From the NCBI GenBank assembly GCA_019914995.1, contig CM034142.1, forward strand, positions 6,509,513-6,573,512: a stretch of 64,000 nucleotides of DNA, written 5' to 3'. Within the stretch, counting starts at the first letter, position 1. Each line of letters begins with the position of its first letter. Positions 26,619 through 37,594 of the stretch are shown piece by piece. The notes beneath the pieces were generated by a model, which ran no database searches, had not been told where the DNA came from, and worked only from the letters and a program-made list of their open reading frames with translations. The position numbers were made by a program, and so were the translations under genes. This DNA comes from Acanthochlamys bracteata (Eukaryota > Streptophyta > Magnoliopsida > Pandanales > Velloziaceae).

Positions 26619-29600
26619 ATGATGATTACCACCGTCATCCCCGCCGCTGCTATTACCTTTGCCTTCCCTTCGTTTCATTCTTCTTCTATCTCTCGTTCTC
26701 AGGTCAATCTCCTACTTTTTATTTTAATTGTTTTTGAGAGAGAGAGAGAGAGAGAGCAGATAGTTTCGATGAGTCAGTTTCTTATATTTGTGATTCCTAT
26801 AATTTAATCTGTATAAATTTTGATAATTTTTATTGAAATTGGGATTGCCTGCCTGATTTCCTATTATTTTGTTGTTGCTAAGAGGGATTTGTCTAAGTTG
26901 GTTAGGCTAAGTTCTGTAGTTGAAATTTTATTTTGTAATTTCATCTTCCTAATTGATGATTAGTTGAAGTCGGCATTGTCAGCTTGATTATCTACATTGA
27001 ATTCTAGTTTCTGTAGTCGAAAATTCTTTTTCATTTATTTAACGTGGGCATCAGCAGATTGATTTTTCCATGAATTAGTCTGCTAATATACTCAGCTTTT
27101 AATTGATCAGATGTTTGAAGCTTGCAATTGGTAGCTATGGAATCTATAGAAGCCACAGATTTTATTTTGAAGTTTGCATTGGTAGCTTGATATTATTTGA
27201 ATTTATCTGTTAGCATATTTAATTCAAGATGGTCATTATCTTTGAATTTGGTTTTGGCAGCTTGGAATTTTCCAGGACCTGCAGAGCATACGTTACTCGT
27301 TATATCTCAATCAAAGGAATAATTCTGGCATTTCACGGCTTCGACTTCCTCAAGCAGCAATAACTGTGCAGAATCAAGGTAGCTTCCGCTTCTCTAATTT
27401 TATGTTTTAGAAGGTGCTTGAGATGAATTATTGTTTAAGTAACCTGGCTAACTTGGTGTGGCTGTGAATGTGTAGGAACTCATGATCCAGAACTCAGGTT
27501 AGTTTTGGAACTTGCCACGGATGAGGAGTTGGTTGAGCTGGAATACATTCTTTTTGGGCCAAGGCAAGTGCCAACCATTCTATTGTCGCACATTTCATGA
27601 GTTATACAAAATTTTTGCACGTAGATTTTGACTCTGAAAAACTGAATGTGTGATGTATACACCATATTGGGATGTACTTATGATTTGCCTTCTGCACAGT
27701 TATTTCAGTCCTCTGCTGAAGTCAATCACACATAGACCTGATGTTGATTATGTTATGCTTGGGGATGACATTCATGAACGAGAATATTTCATCGCACATC
27801 TAGAGTCACGTTTCTTGTACCTTGCAGCTGATGCCCGGTCAACTTTGAGGTTAACAAACTTCTAGTATTGGGATGCCTTTAGTTAATTCAAGATTTCTAA
27901 TAGACATGTCTTACCCACCGTACAATGTGTTCAATGCAGTATGCCTAGTCTTGTCATTCTATTTCTTGCTAGGCTCCTTTTTGTCTCTTGAACCTAATTT
28001 TGAATGCTGTGTTGCAATTAGCAGCATATAATGTTATTGACCAAAACTTCTTATATATTATAAGGTTTGTAATGAGAAACATCAAAGAATAATTACTTAC
28101 TTTAGAGGAAACAAATAATATTGAGTTAGGGAATTTAGTGTTTCTTGAATATGCTTCAATGTATTGAATCTTGAGTTATAATATTGAGTTATACGGGAGA
28201 GGTTTCTATTAACTTTAAGATCCGCTATGTAGCAGAGGCATTTTTTGTGAGATAGTTGGGTTGACTGTGAAGTGTGAACCAGTGAGTTGATTATCTCTTG
28301 GTATATCTCTACCAGCCCACCTTGTTTTACCCATTAATATGCAGCAAGATTGCCTTAAAATTCTGTCTTGAACTTGGGCAGCGATTATCCCACACAATTG
28401 AGATGAATCGTTGTTGTTCCCATTCAATGAACTTGTTCCACTACTCATCATTAACCTTTTCCTAGGTAAATCCAAGTTACTAGAGCCTGTCTTCTGCTCC
28501 CAATTCTGGATTTGCTCAATTGAGGAAGAATAATGAATAAAATGATTTCTTTTGAGGGATTATAAAATGCAAAAAATTGATTATTAACATCATTTTACAA
28601 AGGAAGTAATATTGATCAAGTCCTAATAAGAAATGTTGTTCTTTTGGAATTTCCTTGTAGTACATTTTGTTAGTAAGAATTAAGCTTTAGTGTTAGAATA
28701 TATTACTAATAAAGATCTTGATAGATAATTGAGATGGTTTACATAGTCTATAAAAGTTTTTCTTGATTCTCACTCTTTTCATCACTCCTGTGCTTTTGTA
28801 TATTTCATCCTTCACTAGTGAATATGCAGCATAGCGATTGGCTTGAAGATAAACATGAGAACTGATTTGAGGAGATTTTATGATTTGGATAAGAACATTC
28901 TTGTCTATGGACTGTTAGATTCTAACTAGCTTAAAGGTAAATGAGAAGTCTTACATATTGTAACCGTCAGTTCCTGTCTGTTGATTCCAGGGGTTGGAGA
29001 CCATCGTACAGAAATATTTTGCTTTCTGTAAGAAAAAAATTGAGTATCCCATGTTCAAGCAAACTTTCGACTGAGGATCTTGAAGTTGAAGTATTTCTTC
29101 ATTTGTTGCATGAATATTCAAGGTATATTTAAATAAATTGCCCCAATTTAGCTGTTCAAATATCTAATTTTCATGGCAATCTATTGTATTCAGAAAGTAC
29201 CATAATGTGCCATGAACTGTGAACAGAGCGAATGAACTTTCATTTTAAGTTTTTCATCATTCAATTAACAAATGCATTTCCTTAAGTTTGTGGTATCTAC
29301 CATGTCTTCCTAGATGATCCCCTAGTTGTGCTTACTTGATAATTTCTTTGAGTTGTTAGAAGATTAATAAACCGTACAAATATTGGGCTTCAGTTTCGTG
29401 CTTGATGCGTTAAGTGAAGCCACAATATGGTAGCATCCATCGTTAATGTACTAGAGACTCTTCAGAATCACATTTCAACGGTAACGTTTAAGTTAGACTG
29501 GATTTATTATTAATTAAATCTTAAGAGCTTAGAAGTAGAAAAGTAGAAGTTTAGGAACACAGTTTTACCATAGCCTACAGTTTTGGTGTTGATTGATTTC

Positions 29601-32600
29601 AATCTCTTTTTGTTACTCTCTAGTATGCAGATTGAAGCTGCAGAGATAATTTCTGTTAGTAATATGATAGTTGCATGCACAAAGTTCCTCCTCTTGGGAT
29701 ATATCATGAAGTTGTAACTTGTAACATTGGTTGCATGACTTTAAGTTAGCCTCTTCTTGATGAGGACCTATATATATTAAGACGTAATATATATCTAGTG
29801 TAATGCCTGACATAGTTTGGTACTGATTATGTTCAAGTTAACAAGTTTCTAAGCATTCCTTCTGTTGGATTACTATCTTTTTGTCAAAGTTGGAGAGGCT
29901 ATCCTATAACATAGTTTACTGAGGAACGAATATAGTTTACTGAGGAATGAATAAAACGAGACATGAGATGGGTCCAATGTCACTACTTTTGAATTTCTGA
30001 AACGAACTTGTCAAAGAGCTAATTAATCTTAACCATCTCAAAGGTGGCCCTCTGCAGTAACTAACATTTAAAGATTAAGACTGATGTGCATGGAGGGATT
30101 TGTTTTGCTGCACCAACAGGCATATGAGCAAATCTTCTATGTTAGGGAGAATTAAAGTGCTGTCTTAAGTTATGATCATTACCATCATCAGGGACTGATG
30201 CAAAGGATAGTAAACTTCTTATACTGTAAAGTATACAACACCGAGTCAATCTTAAATGTATTTTCCACCCTGCAAGGACAATCCAGTCACTAGTTTGCTT
30301 TTCCTTGATGATTTAGAACATAATTCCCTACAGTACTTTGTTTCTTTGGATTACCCATTTTGCTGGAGGTCATTAGTTTGCAGCATTAAATCCTCAGTTC
30401 TCTTTCTTTCAGTCAAGAAACTGGACTGAATCAGTGGAAGGTACAGACTGATGCTTCCCTGAGAGTTGGGGCCAAGGAACTTAAAGAAATTATCTTAAAG
30501 GTTCAATTCACTACGATATGGAAAGACGTATAACAATTTTTATTTGTACTTTTTAACCCTCACTTTTTATATTGCCGTTTGGCAGGGTGGTGGGATGTTA
30601 ACATTCACCAAGATCTATGAAATGGTAAAAAGATATTTATTCTCTGAGCATCTTGTTTGGAAAAATTTTAGGGCTTTTAAATATTTTTCTTCTCACCATT
30701 CTTTTATAGTTCCATCTTGTATACATAGTTGGCTAGGAGGCTTTCTGGAAAGATGCTTTTGGAAGCTGCCAACTACAAAATAAAGAATGAGATCATAAAG
30801 AAGGTATTAGTCTTCTGCCTTTGTTTGATATTTGGACTTTTGTTGAATACGGTAACCGGCATTTTTGCAGTAGTTTATTGATACTACAGTTTAGTGAACC
30901 TATCACTTTGATTGAGTATATTTTTGCATCCTGACAAATATAGGTATATTTATTTTTTGCTTCCCAATTAGTGTTGGTCCATGAGGGGTGTGTATCATGC
31001 TAGGTCAGATCTGTTTAGATTGGTTCAGGTTAGCTCTAGTTCGTGTGACCACAGTCCTATCTTTATGTTTCTCATGTTGCAACCTATGTATCTACGATAA
31101 ATTTGGTAAAAGATTTAAAAAGATAGATCGGAAGCCCAAAAGAAAAGTTGAATTGCTCGGTTACAACAGACGGAGAATTAGAGGAGCATTTACCATGTCA
31201 GAGGTTGTAGTTGCATAAATAGGAAGGTCAATGTACTTGTTTGTTTTCTCTCTTGATAGCTTACCATGATATTTGTATGCTCCGAACTATGATATACCAA
31301 TCTGCTTGAAGTCACCATGTGATGGTTGCTGGCATTTAATCATCTCTATACTCAAGCTGTACTGACTAGTGAAATGAAAATACACCTTTCCATGCAAAAA
31401 TAACATTTTTGAAGTAGTTTTGATGTGTGAGCTTTCCTTGTTGAGTTAATTCAGAAGTATACTTCCATTTTATGATGTTATTCCATAACTCTATAGATAA
31501 TATTTCAAAATTGTATATAATGTTCTTGAATCTTGAGAATTCGTGCAACTTTTTTAGTGTAGGCTTTGTAGTAAAAGGTTATGACTTATGAGTTGAAACT
31601 CCAAATTTGTTTCTTCCTTTGGTCTTCAGGGCGGACAGCTTGCAGCCATCAACTTAGAGTCTAGAACTGCTTTACTCGCTGCTAGGCAGGTCAGTGTTTT
31701 ATGTTACTTTTCTTTTACTAAATCTCCTTTTATTAAATTTAGTGATCTTTTTTAAGTGAATTTATTGTACAATTGGTCCTCTGTTAGCGAATCCCATACT
31801 AGCCCCCTAAGTTGCCATATCCAGATTCTAAAGTTCACTAATGAGACTAGTATTATTTTACAGGGCTTAGCTCGTGCAGCTTCTAGGTATCTTGGTCTGC
31901 GGAGTTTGATGACTCTACTTGGCCCACTGTATGTTCTTCAATCCTTATACCTTTTTTATGGCATAGCATTTGCAAGTCACTGATTAGAATTATCAGTTTT
32001 TATGCTTAGTTGTTTTCTTATGAAGTCCTGGATGTAGTATTTTGCAGACCATTATATCTGCTTGTTCATGATTTAATTTAGTTTTAACTTTTAATTATGA
32101 TTGTAGTTTTGTTTGTCAATAAGTGCAAACAGAAAGGGGATTCTGATCTTACTTTAGTGCATAATGGCATATAAGGATTCACCAGCTGGTCAGACCTGAT
32201 AGATTGGTTGTTTTCAAGTTGTTAAATGTTCGTAGGATTGATGTATCCACGAATCTCCAAATATCCGCCAACCAGGAAAAGGTCAATAAACTCCTGACTA
32301 ATGCAATTGTTGTGTTTGTGTTTGATCCTTAAAGATTTAGCTAAAATCTTTCAGAAAGTTCCTAACTAATGCTAATTGGAATTTGGCCTAGTTTTTTATT
32401 CTCTTTTAAAGCATTGGATGATATTGTACTCTTAAAGTATTGTATACTTTTTAAGACAGGACTTGCAGACAAACCAAATATTTCTTCATAGTTTAAATTT
32501 CAATAATTTCTTCATCATTAGCAGACAAACAAAAAATTCACCCAATAAATAAACCGCGTCAAGTGTAGACTGCAAATAAATGCATCAATCACACCTGAGG

Positions 32601-33193
32601 ATAGAATGAGTAAACACGACAAACATTCTGAAGAAAATGCATTCATAGTGAATATTTTTCATAGTCTGTGTTATGTGGTAAGTAGTCTTCATTTCCTACA
32701 ATTACGTTTGTGTCTTAAGGATTTTCTTAATAACATAGTCATCCAAAATATGTAGAACCATTTCGTCTAGAAACAAGTTCATGACGCTGATTACAAAAGG
32801 ATCACGAAAGAGGAGTTTCCTTGTGGAAATTGCCTCTTTACGTTTCTCAACTGCACCGGTTGGTCATGCTGAAAAATTAAATTGCTATACTAGTATGGTC
32901 CAGGTTCTGAAAATTAAATTGCTATACTATTATGGTCTAGGTTCTAGAAACTTAAATTGCAATACAACTATGGTCCAGGTTATGGGGTACATTTTTGGCA
33001 GATGTTGCGATCCAGATGCTGGGCACTGACTACGCTCGTATTCTTCGTGCCATCTATGCATTTGCCAAGGTAAAGCCCGACCTCTGTCTGTCCCCAATTA
33101 AATTTCTTCAAACTCTATCTGTAGGATAATTTTTTTCTTGCTCTTCAGATACGCTTAACACGAACATATGGCTGGACAACTAACAAGAAATGA
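26619..33193 (+). CDS. Uncharacterised, probably plastid-targeted YaaW-like protein
   Basis: Twelve exons: 26619-26702, 27261-27378, 27476-27563, 27700-27849, 28991-29122, 30413-30500, 30586-30624, 30729-30803, 31630-31689, 31864-31928, 32979-33069 and 33149-33193. They sum to 1035 nt, giving 344 aa. The N-terminus is rich in Ser, Ala and Ile and poor in acids, as in a chloroplast transit peptide (inference). The mature part has ELATDEELVELEYILFGPS, an Arg/Lys-rich middle (GWRPSYRNILLSVRKKL), the segment GGGMLTFTKIYEMLARRLSG, and a hydrophobic C-terminus (LRSLMTLLGPLLWGTFLADV) ending YGWTTNKK. The order of segments recalls bacterial YaaW/DUF3944 proteins, but the similarity is weak and from memory. 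No enzymatic motif is visible, so no function is assigned. Intron 3 has a GC donor. Intron 10 ends in a triplicated splice-site region. A second in-frame ATG follows the first. Confidence 0.82.
26736..26756. repeat. (GA)n microsatellite in intron 1 of the plastid-protein gene
   Basis: A clean GA run of about 10 units, 33 bases after the exon 1 donor. Confidence 0.9.
32871..32984 (+). repeat. Three tandem 37-38 bp units spanning a 3' splice site
   Basis: Units start at 32871, 32909 and 32947. Each carries 'ttaaattgc' followed by 'atggtcyag' and 'gtt'. The AG in the third unit (32977-32978) is the acceptor that keeps the YaaW-like frame open. The equivalent AGs at 32902-32903 and 32939-32940 are intact but would bring a stop codon straight after the junction (CTG TTC TGA and CTG TTC TAG). 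Confidence 0.85.
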
Positions 33194-35079
33194 TCTTTGT
33201 TGGATGGGTGCTGCTATCTGATAGACGGCGTAAATGAGGTACTTCCCTAGAAATGTAAACCCATTAAATAAATTTGAAATTTGAAGCTCACTGTTATCAG
33301 TCTATTCTATTTTCATTTGTGCAGCTAAATTTTGCGGTTGCATAAAAAATGCTCTAGTTTATTCCTTGTTAAGAAAATCTTTTTTCTAAATTACAAGGTC
33401 CTATGTTTTTTTTCCTCTGAAGTGTATGATGAAATATAACGTACGAATCATTACGTAATCCTTTCTAGTTGTTTTATATGGAACTTATACTTCAAAGAAA
33501 TCAAAACAACATGAAGGAAACGTTTTACACCATTTGTTTACCTAAAAGAACATTTTGGAAACGTTTAATATTTGTGATAAGAAGCTTTTCTGAGTAAAAA
33601 TAATCTTAAAATATTTTTAAAAAGTGAGTTTGATTTTTTTAACTTTCTTTAATTATATATTAAATTTAAATTTTGAAAAAATAATTTATAACATAATGTT
33701 GAAACATATAAGAAATTTTAAAATAGAAAATAGTATCATATAAGTATTGTTAAATATTTTTTTTGTGTATTTAAGATCGGAGGTGTTGGATCTAAGTAGA
33801 AATCCTTTTTTTAAGGATTGTCAGTGTTATTTATTTTTGTCAAAATGTTTGTAAACAATTATTGTTAGAAATTCAATTCTTTGGAAACTCGTTTCTGAGT
33901 CGCTTTCTCATAAAATAAACAAGTTCAAAGTGAAAAGCAATGAAGAGAGAGAGCAGAGCACTCAATAGTCAATACCAGCTAGCCGTCTTTCTTTTAATAT
34001 CAATAAAATTGATTCATTCACTGCCTATCACTACAGTAAAAAAGAACAAGAATGGCAACGGTGAAAACTAAAAATTTTAAGAAACCCAACCCAAGAGGGT
34101 AGTGAAAGAAACAGAAGTTGTAGTTGCTGCTGTACTTGAATCGTTGATTTTTCTGAGTTCATGTAACAGTGCAGACCACAGTGATGCTTTCAGATCCCTG
34201 TCATTCAAAAGACATTATTGTGAAGATTCTCAATAGAAAAAAAACATTATTGTGATTTGGATAAACATCACAAGCGTTTAAAGCTGCGTTATCGTGATTT
34301 GAATGAGCTATTATTCTTTTAAATAAATAAATATTTTAACTTGGTAGTTTGCAATTTATTCAAGATAGGAGTCGGTTTATTTTAGACTGTTTCTTTACAC
34401 GAGTTACGGTCTTTTCGTTCTTATACTGACTTTTAGGGCTTGCTTTAAATACATCAAATTTTATTTTTTTCTTCAAAATTTAAATTTAATTATTTCACGT
34501 ACTTTAATTATTATTTTAAAGTTTATTTTATTTTTACATTATATTTAAATTATTATTTCGAATTCTATTTTTATTTACACACAAAATTCTATTTTTATTA
34601 AAATTTAATTTAATTTTTTTCACTTATTTTAAATATTATTTTGAATTTTTATTTTTATCGAACTCTATCTTTTATCAAATTTAAAAAATTTAATTTCCGC
34701 AAAATTTACGTGTATCGTCCTTAAAAAACGAGTTACGTTTTTTTCATTCTTATAACTCTTTTAAATCGTTTTGCATTTGATTTCAGGAAATAATTTTTTA
34801 ACTTTTAAATTCATTTTTTTAATAAATTATTATATTGTTTTCAGAATTTAGAAAATATAAAAAGTTTTTATATGGTAAGACTTGTTATTGTTTACTTTAT
34901 TATTTTTTAGGTCAAAAAAAAATAAAAAATATTTTTAGAATAGAATAAAAATATTTTTTTTACAAAAAATATTTTTGAAAAAACTTTCTAACGCCCCCCT
35001 TTAGTAGTGAGGCCGATAAAAAATAGAGAGCATGTATAGAGATCAAAGTTTTTTTTTGCTTTTTTTTCTTTGGTCTTGA

Positions 35080-35400
35080 ATGGAAGCAAAAGAAATAAAT
35101 CCAAAGCTATATATGTGCTCAGAATCAGAATTACTGCAACAGCAGCAGTGCGGTAAGTGTCTCTATTCACAGGATGAAGAAAGAAATGGCAAAGATTTCA
35201 TCACTACTGCTAGAACAAATTTCATACTTATTATTCTGTTCATGAAAGTAGAAAGAAAGAAAGTAAAGAAGATTTTAATTTTCTTTTAGGTAGGTGCACT
35301 GAAAACCGTGGCAGCAGAAACAAATGCAATGAAGAAGAAACAAAGCAATTGATGGTGTTTATGTTAGGTCTCTGTCTGTCGAAGTCCAGCAACAACAACA
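35080..35400 (+). other. Possible small two-exon gene, unproven
   Basis: An ATG at 35080 opens MEAKEINPKLYMCSESELL, then a Gln run and CG, up to a good donor (GTAAGT at 35154). A pyrimidine-rich acceptor lies near 35289. Two neighbouring AGs there give different frames: one ends within about 20 codons, the other runs on for about 50. The minus strand also has open, splice-like sequence. I recognise no family. It may be a small gene, a non-coding RNA or chance. Confidence 0.15.
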
Positions 35401-35647
35401 GCACCACAAATGGGTCAACATGGATTTCATTTTGTTTTATGACATGAATGAATTGAATTGGGATGAAAAATGAAATGATTTGAATTGAATGTTTCTGAGA
35501 TGTGTTATCAATGACAAGGTACTACAAACTACAGAAGTCATTGTTTACTTCCTATTTCTCTTTCCAATAAACGCTGTTTTCTTTGTCTGTAGCGTTCTTG
35601 TTGTTAACTCTACTCTATTAGATAACCATAATTTTATTTTTTTTAAT

Positions 35648-35900
35648 CAGATTTTAAATTTTGAATGATTCATATATTTTAATTATATAAAAAATTTAGA
35701 ATTTTATTTTTACATACAGAATTTTAATTTTAATTTTTTATTTCCACTTTTTAATATAATATATTTTTTAATTTTTAATATATTTTTAAAAATTATTAAA
35801 ATATAAATATAAATATTAATTTTTATTTTTATTTTATCTTTTACAAAATTTTATTTTATACTTTTTACTTCTAAAAATTCAGTTATAGATATTTAAATAT
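35648..35900 (+). repeat. Repeat family B copy 1
   Basis: Same order of blocks as 47886-48130: 'gattttraattttgaa'-like start, then 'ttcatatattttaatta', 'cttttyaatataat', 'ttttaaaaattattraaa' and an 'aaattcagtta' end. Non-coding. Confidence 0.6.
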
Positions 35901-36394
35901 GCTATAAATTTTCTTTCTTAGTCATCTTTTGGCAATACTTTTCAATTATTTTATTAATTTATTCGTATTTTTAACATTAACTCTTATAAAATTTAAAAAC
36001 TATAAAAAATTTATATCATGAATCATTATTATATTTATTATTTAAAAAATAAAGCTCATTTTTTAAAAAAATTATATTTTATAAATATTTTCAAACATTC
36101 CTTATTTACTCTCCTAACTAATTATATTTTAATTTGTTAAATTTACTTATTAGTTAAATTAGTGTGTGATTAGAGTTAGTATTATTATTAGTTCGTAGAG
36201 GAATGCATAGTAAAGGTTCTAATAGTTAGTTCTTAGGTTTCTTTAATAAAGGTTAATACTTTGGAGACGTTTTCGATTTTAATAAAGAAATATTTATTTA
36301 CACAAAATAAATTTTCTAAATACAATAAAATTGATTTAAATAAAAAATATATAAAATTATGTGATATCACTCGGATGAATTATTACATCCATAG

Positions 36395-36625
36395 TTGTTG
36401 AAAACACTGCGTTTCAGAAAATTATTTATCAATTTATCAATTTTACATTTTTTAATAAATCTTAAATAATATTACAGAATTTATTTTAAAATTAAAAAAT
36501 ATAAAAAAAAGAGTCATTCGATCTTGTTATTTTTTATTTTTATTTTTTTAGATAAAAAATAAATTTTATTTTTTAGAATAAAAATAAAAATAGTTTTTAT
36601 GTTAGAAAAATATTTTATAATCAGT
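36395..36625 (+). repeat. MITE-like family A copy, diverged
   Basis: It begins near 'aacactgcgtttcagaaaa' and follows the family A block order through 'ttttttaataaatctta' and the paired 'gataaaaaataaattttat' section. Confidence 0.4.
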
Positions 36626-37540
36626 TCTAAATTACCAAAAGATCTGAATAAACTATTAAAAGTAGAAGAAGAGACAAAAGTTTCAACTATGAAGCAACGT
36701 TAGCAAGATTTATAACATACAAACATTCCTACATACATGTACTTGTGTGTTTTAAGCTTGTTATAGTTATATAAAAATAAGTTTCATAAAATTAAATTTT
36801 ATAAAAATAACATTCAGTAAGAAGTAAAATTTGATAAAAATAAAATTTAATAAAAAATAAAAATAAAATTCATAATAATAATTAAAATATATTAAATAGT
36901 TGAATTTAAAATATGAATAGAGTAAGTAAAATTAATCTCATAGAAAGAGTACTACCATTTCTTTCTTTTTCTTTCTCTTCTGAAGAAAGAAAACTTTTTT
37001 GAGGTTTCTTTTAGTTCATGCTTGTTTATCAAAAAGTATATCAAATGCAAATGTTTGTAAGTTCAGAAAAAAGAGAATCTTACATATCTTAAATGCTTGT
37101 GAAAGTATAAAATTTCTCAGTTGATCAAAAGAAATTTATTTTAAAACAATTCATATTTTTTTTATTATATTTGTTTAAAATAGAAAAATTATAAATTATT
37201 TCTTATTTTGACAAAGCTTTTATTGGTGAAATTTTTTGTAAGCGAAAAGGAACAAAGAAAAGTTGAAAAGGAATTATTATAGATGGTTTGGGTTTTGCTT
37301 TCTATGATCCTTCCAAGCAACAACACCCAAGAAGAGCAGAAAGAATCCAACGCACTGAGAAACAATATGGAAAGCATCAAACTGAACCCAAAACCAAAAA
37401 AAAAAAAAACCAACAAACTTTCTTCCCTTTTTCCTTCAAATAACAAACAAATTTCCCATCCAACCAAAAAAATTTTTATTTACCATTAGTTTACCTCATG
37501 AAACCATTGCAGAACTAAAAAAGATCAACATAAAATAATA

Positions 37541-37560
37541 ATAATTATTATTATTATTAT
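37541..37560. repeat. TAA/TTA microsatellite
   Basis: A short trinucleotide run (taataataattattattatt-like), imperfectly palindromic, just downstream of the IDD stop codon. Confidence 0.8.
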
Positions 37561-37594
37561 GAACTTTGTATGTTCATGTCCATTACCATCGTCG

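Larger units (their letters stand above)
33194..37594. other. Intergenic stretch with repeats and two unique islands
   Basis: No confident gene. Less AT-rich, apparently single-copy islands lie at 33900-34330 and 35040-35580. The rest is AT-rich repeat, including family A-like blocks (about 34782-34990, 35925-36105 and 36395-36625) and a family B copy (35648-35900). Bases 37190-37594 probably contain the 3' UTR of the IDD gene. Confidence 0.45.

Noticed and set aside
27650..27699. ATG at 27650 as a start for the plastid-protein exon
   Set aside because: It lies in the intron; the frame across the GC-AG junction connects smoothly to the upstream exon.
34077..34197. Minus-strand frame after a CAG acceptor (DLKASLWSALLHELRKI...)
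   Set aside because: It looks like a terminal exon of about 40 codons, but no upstream exon with a compatible donor and no family could be found.
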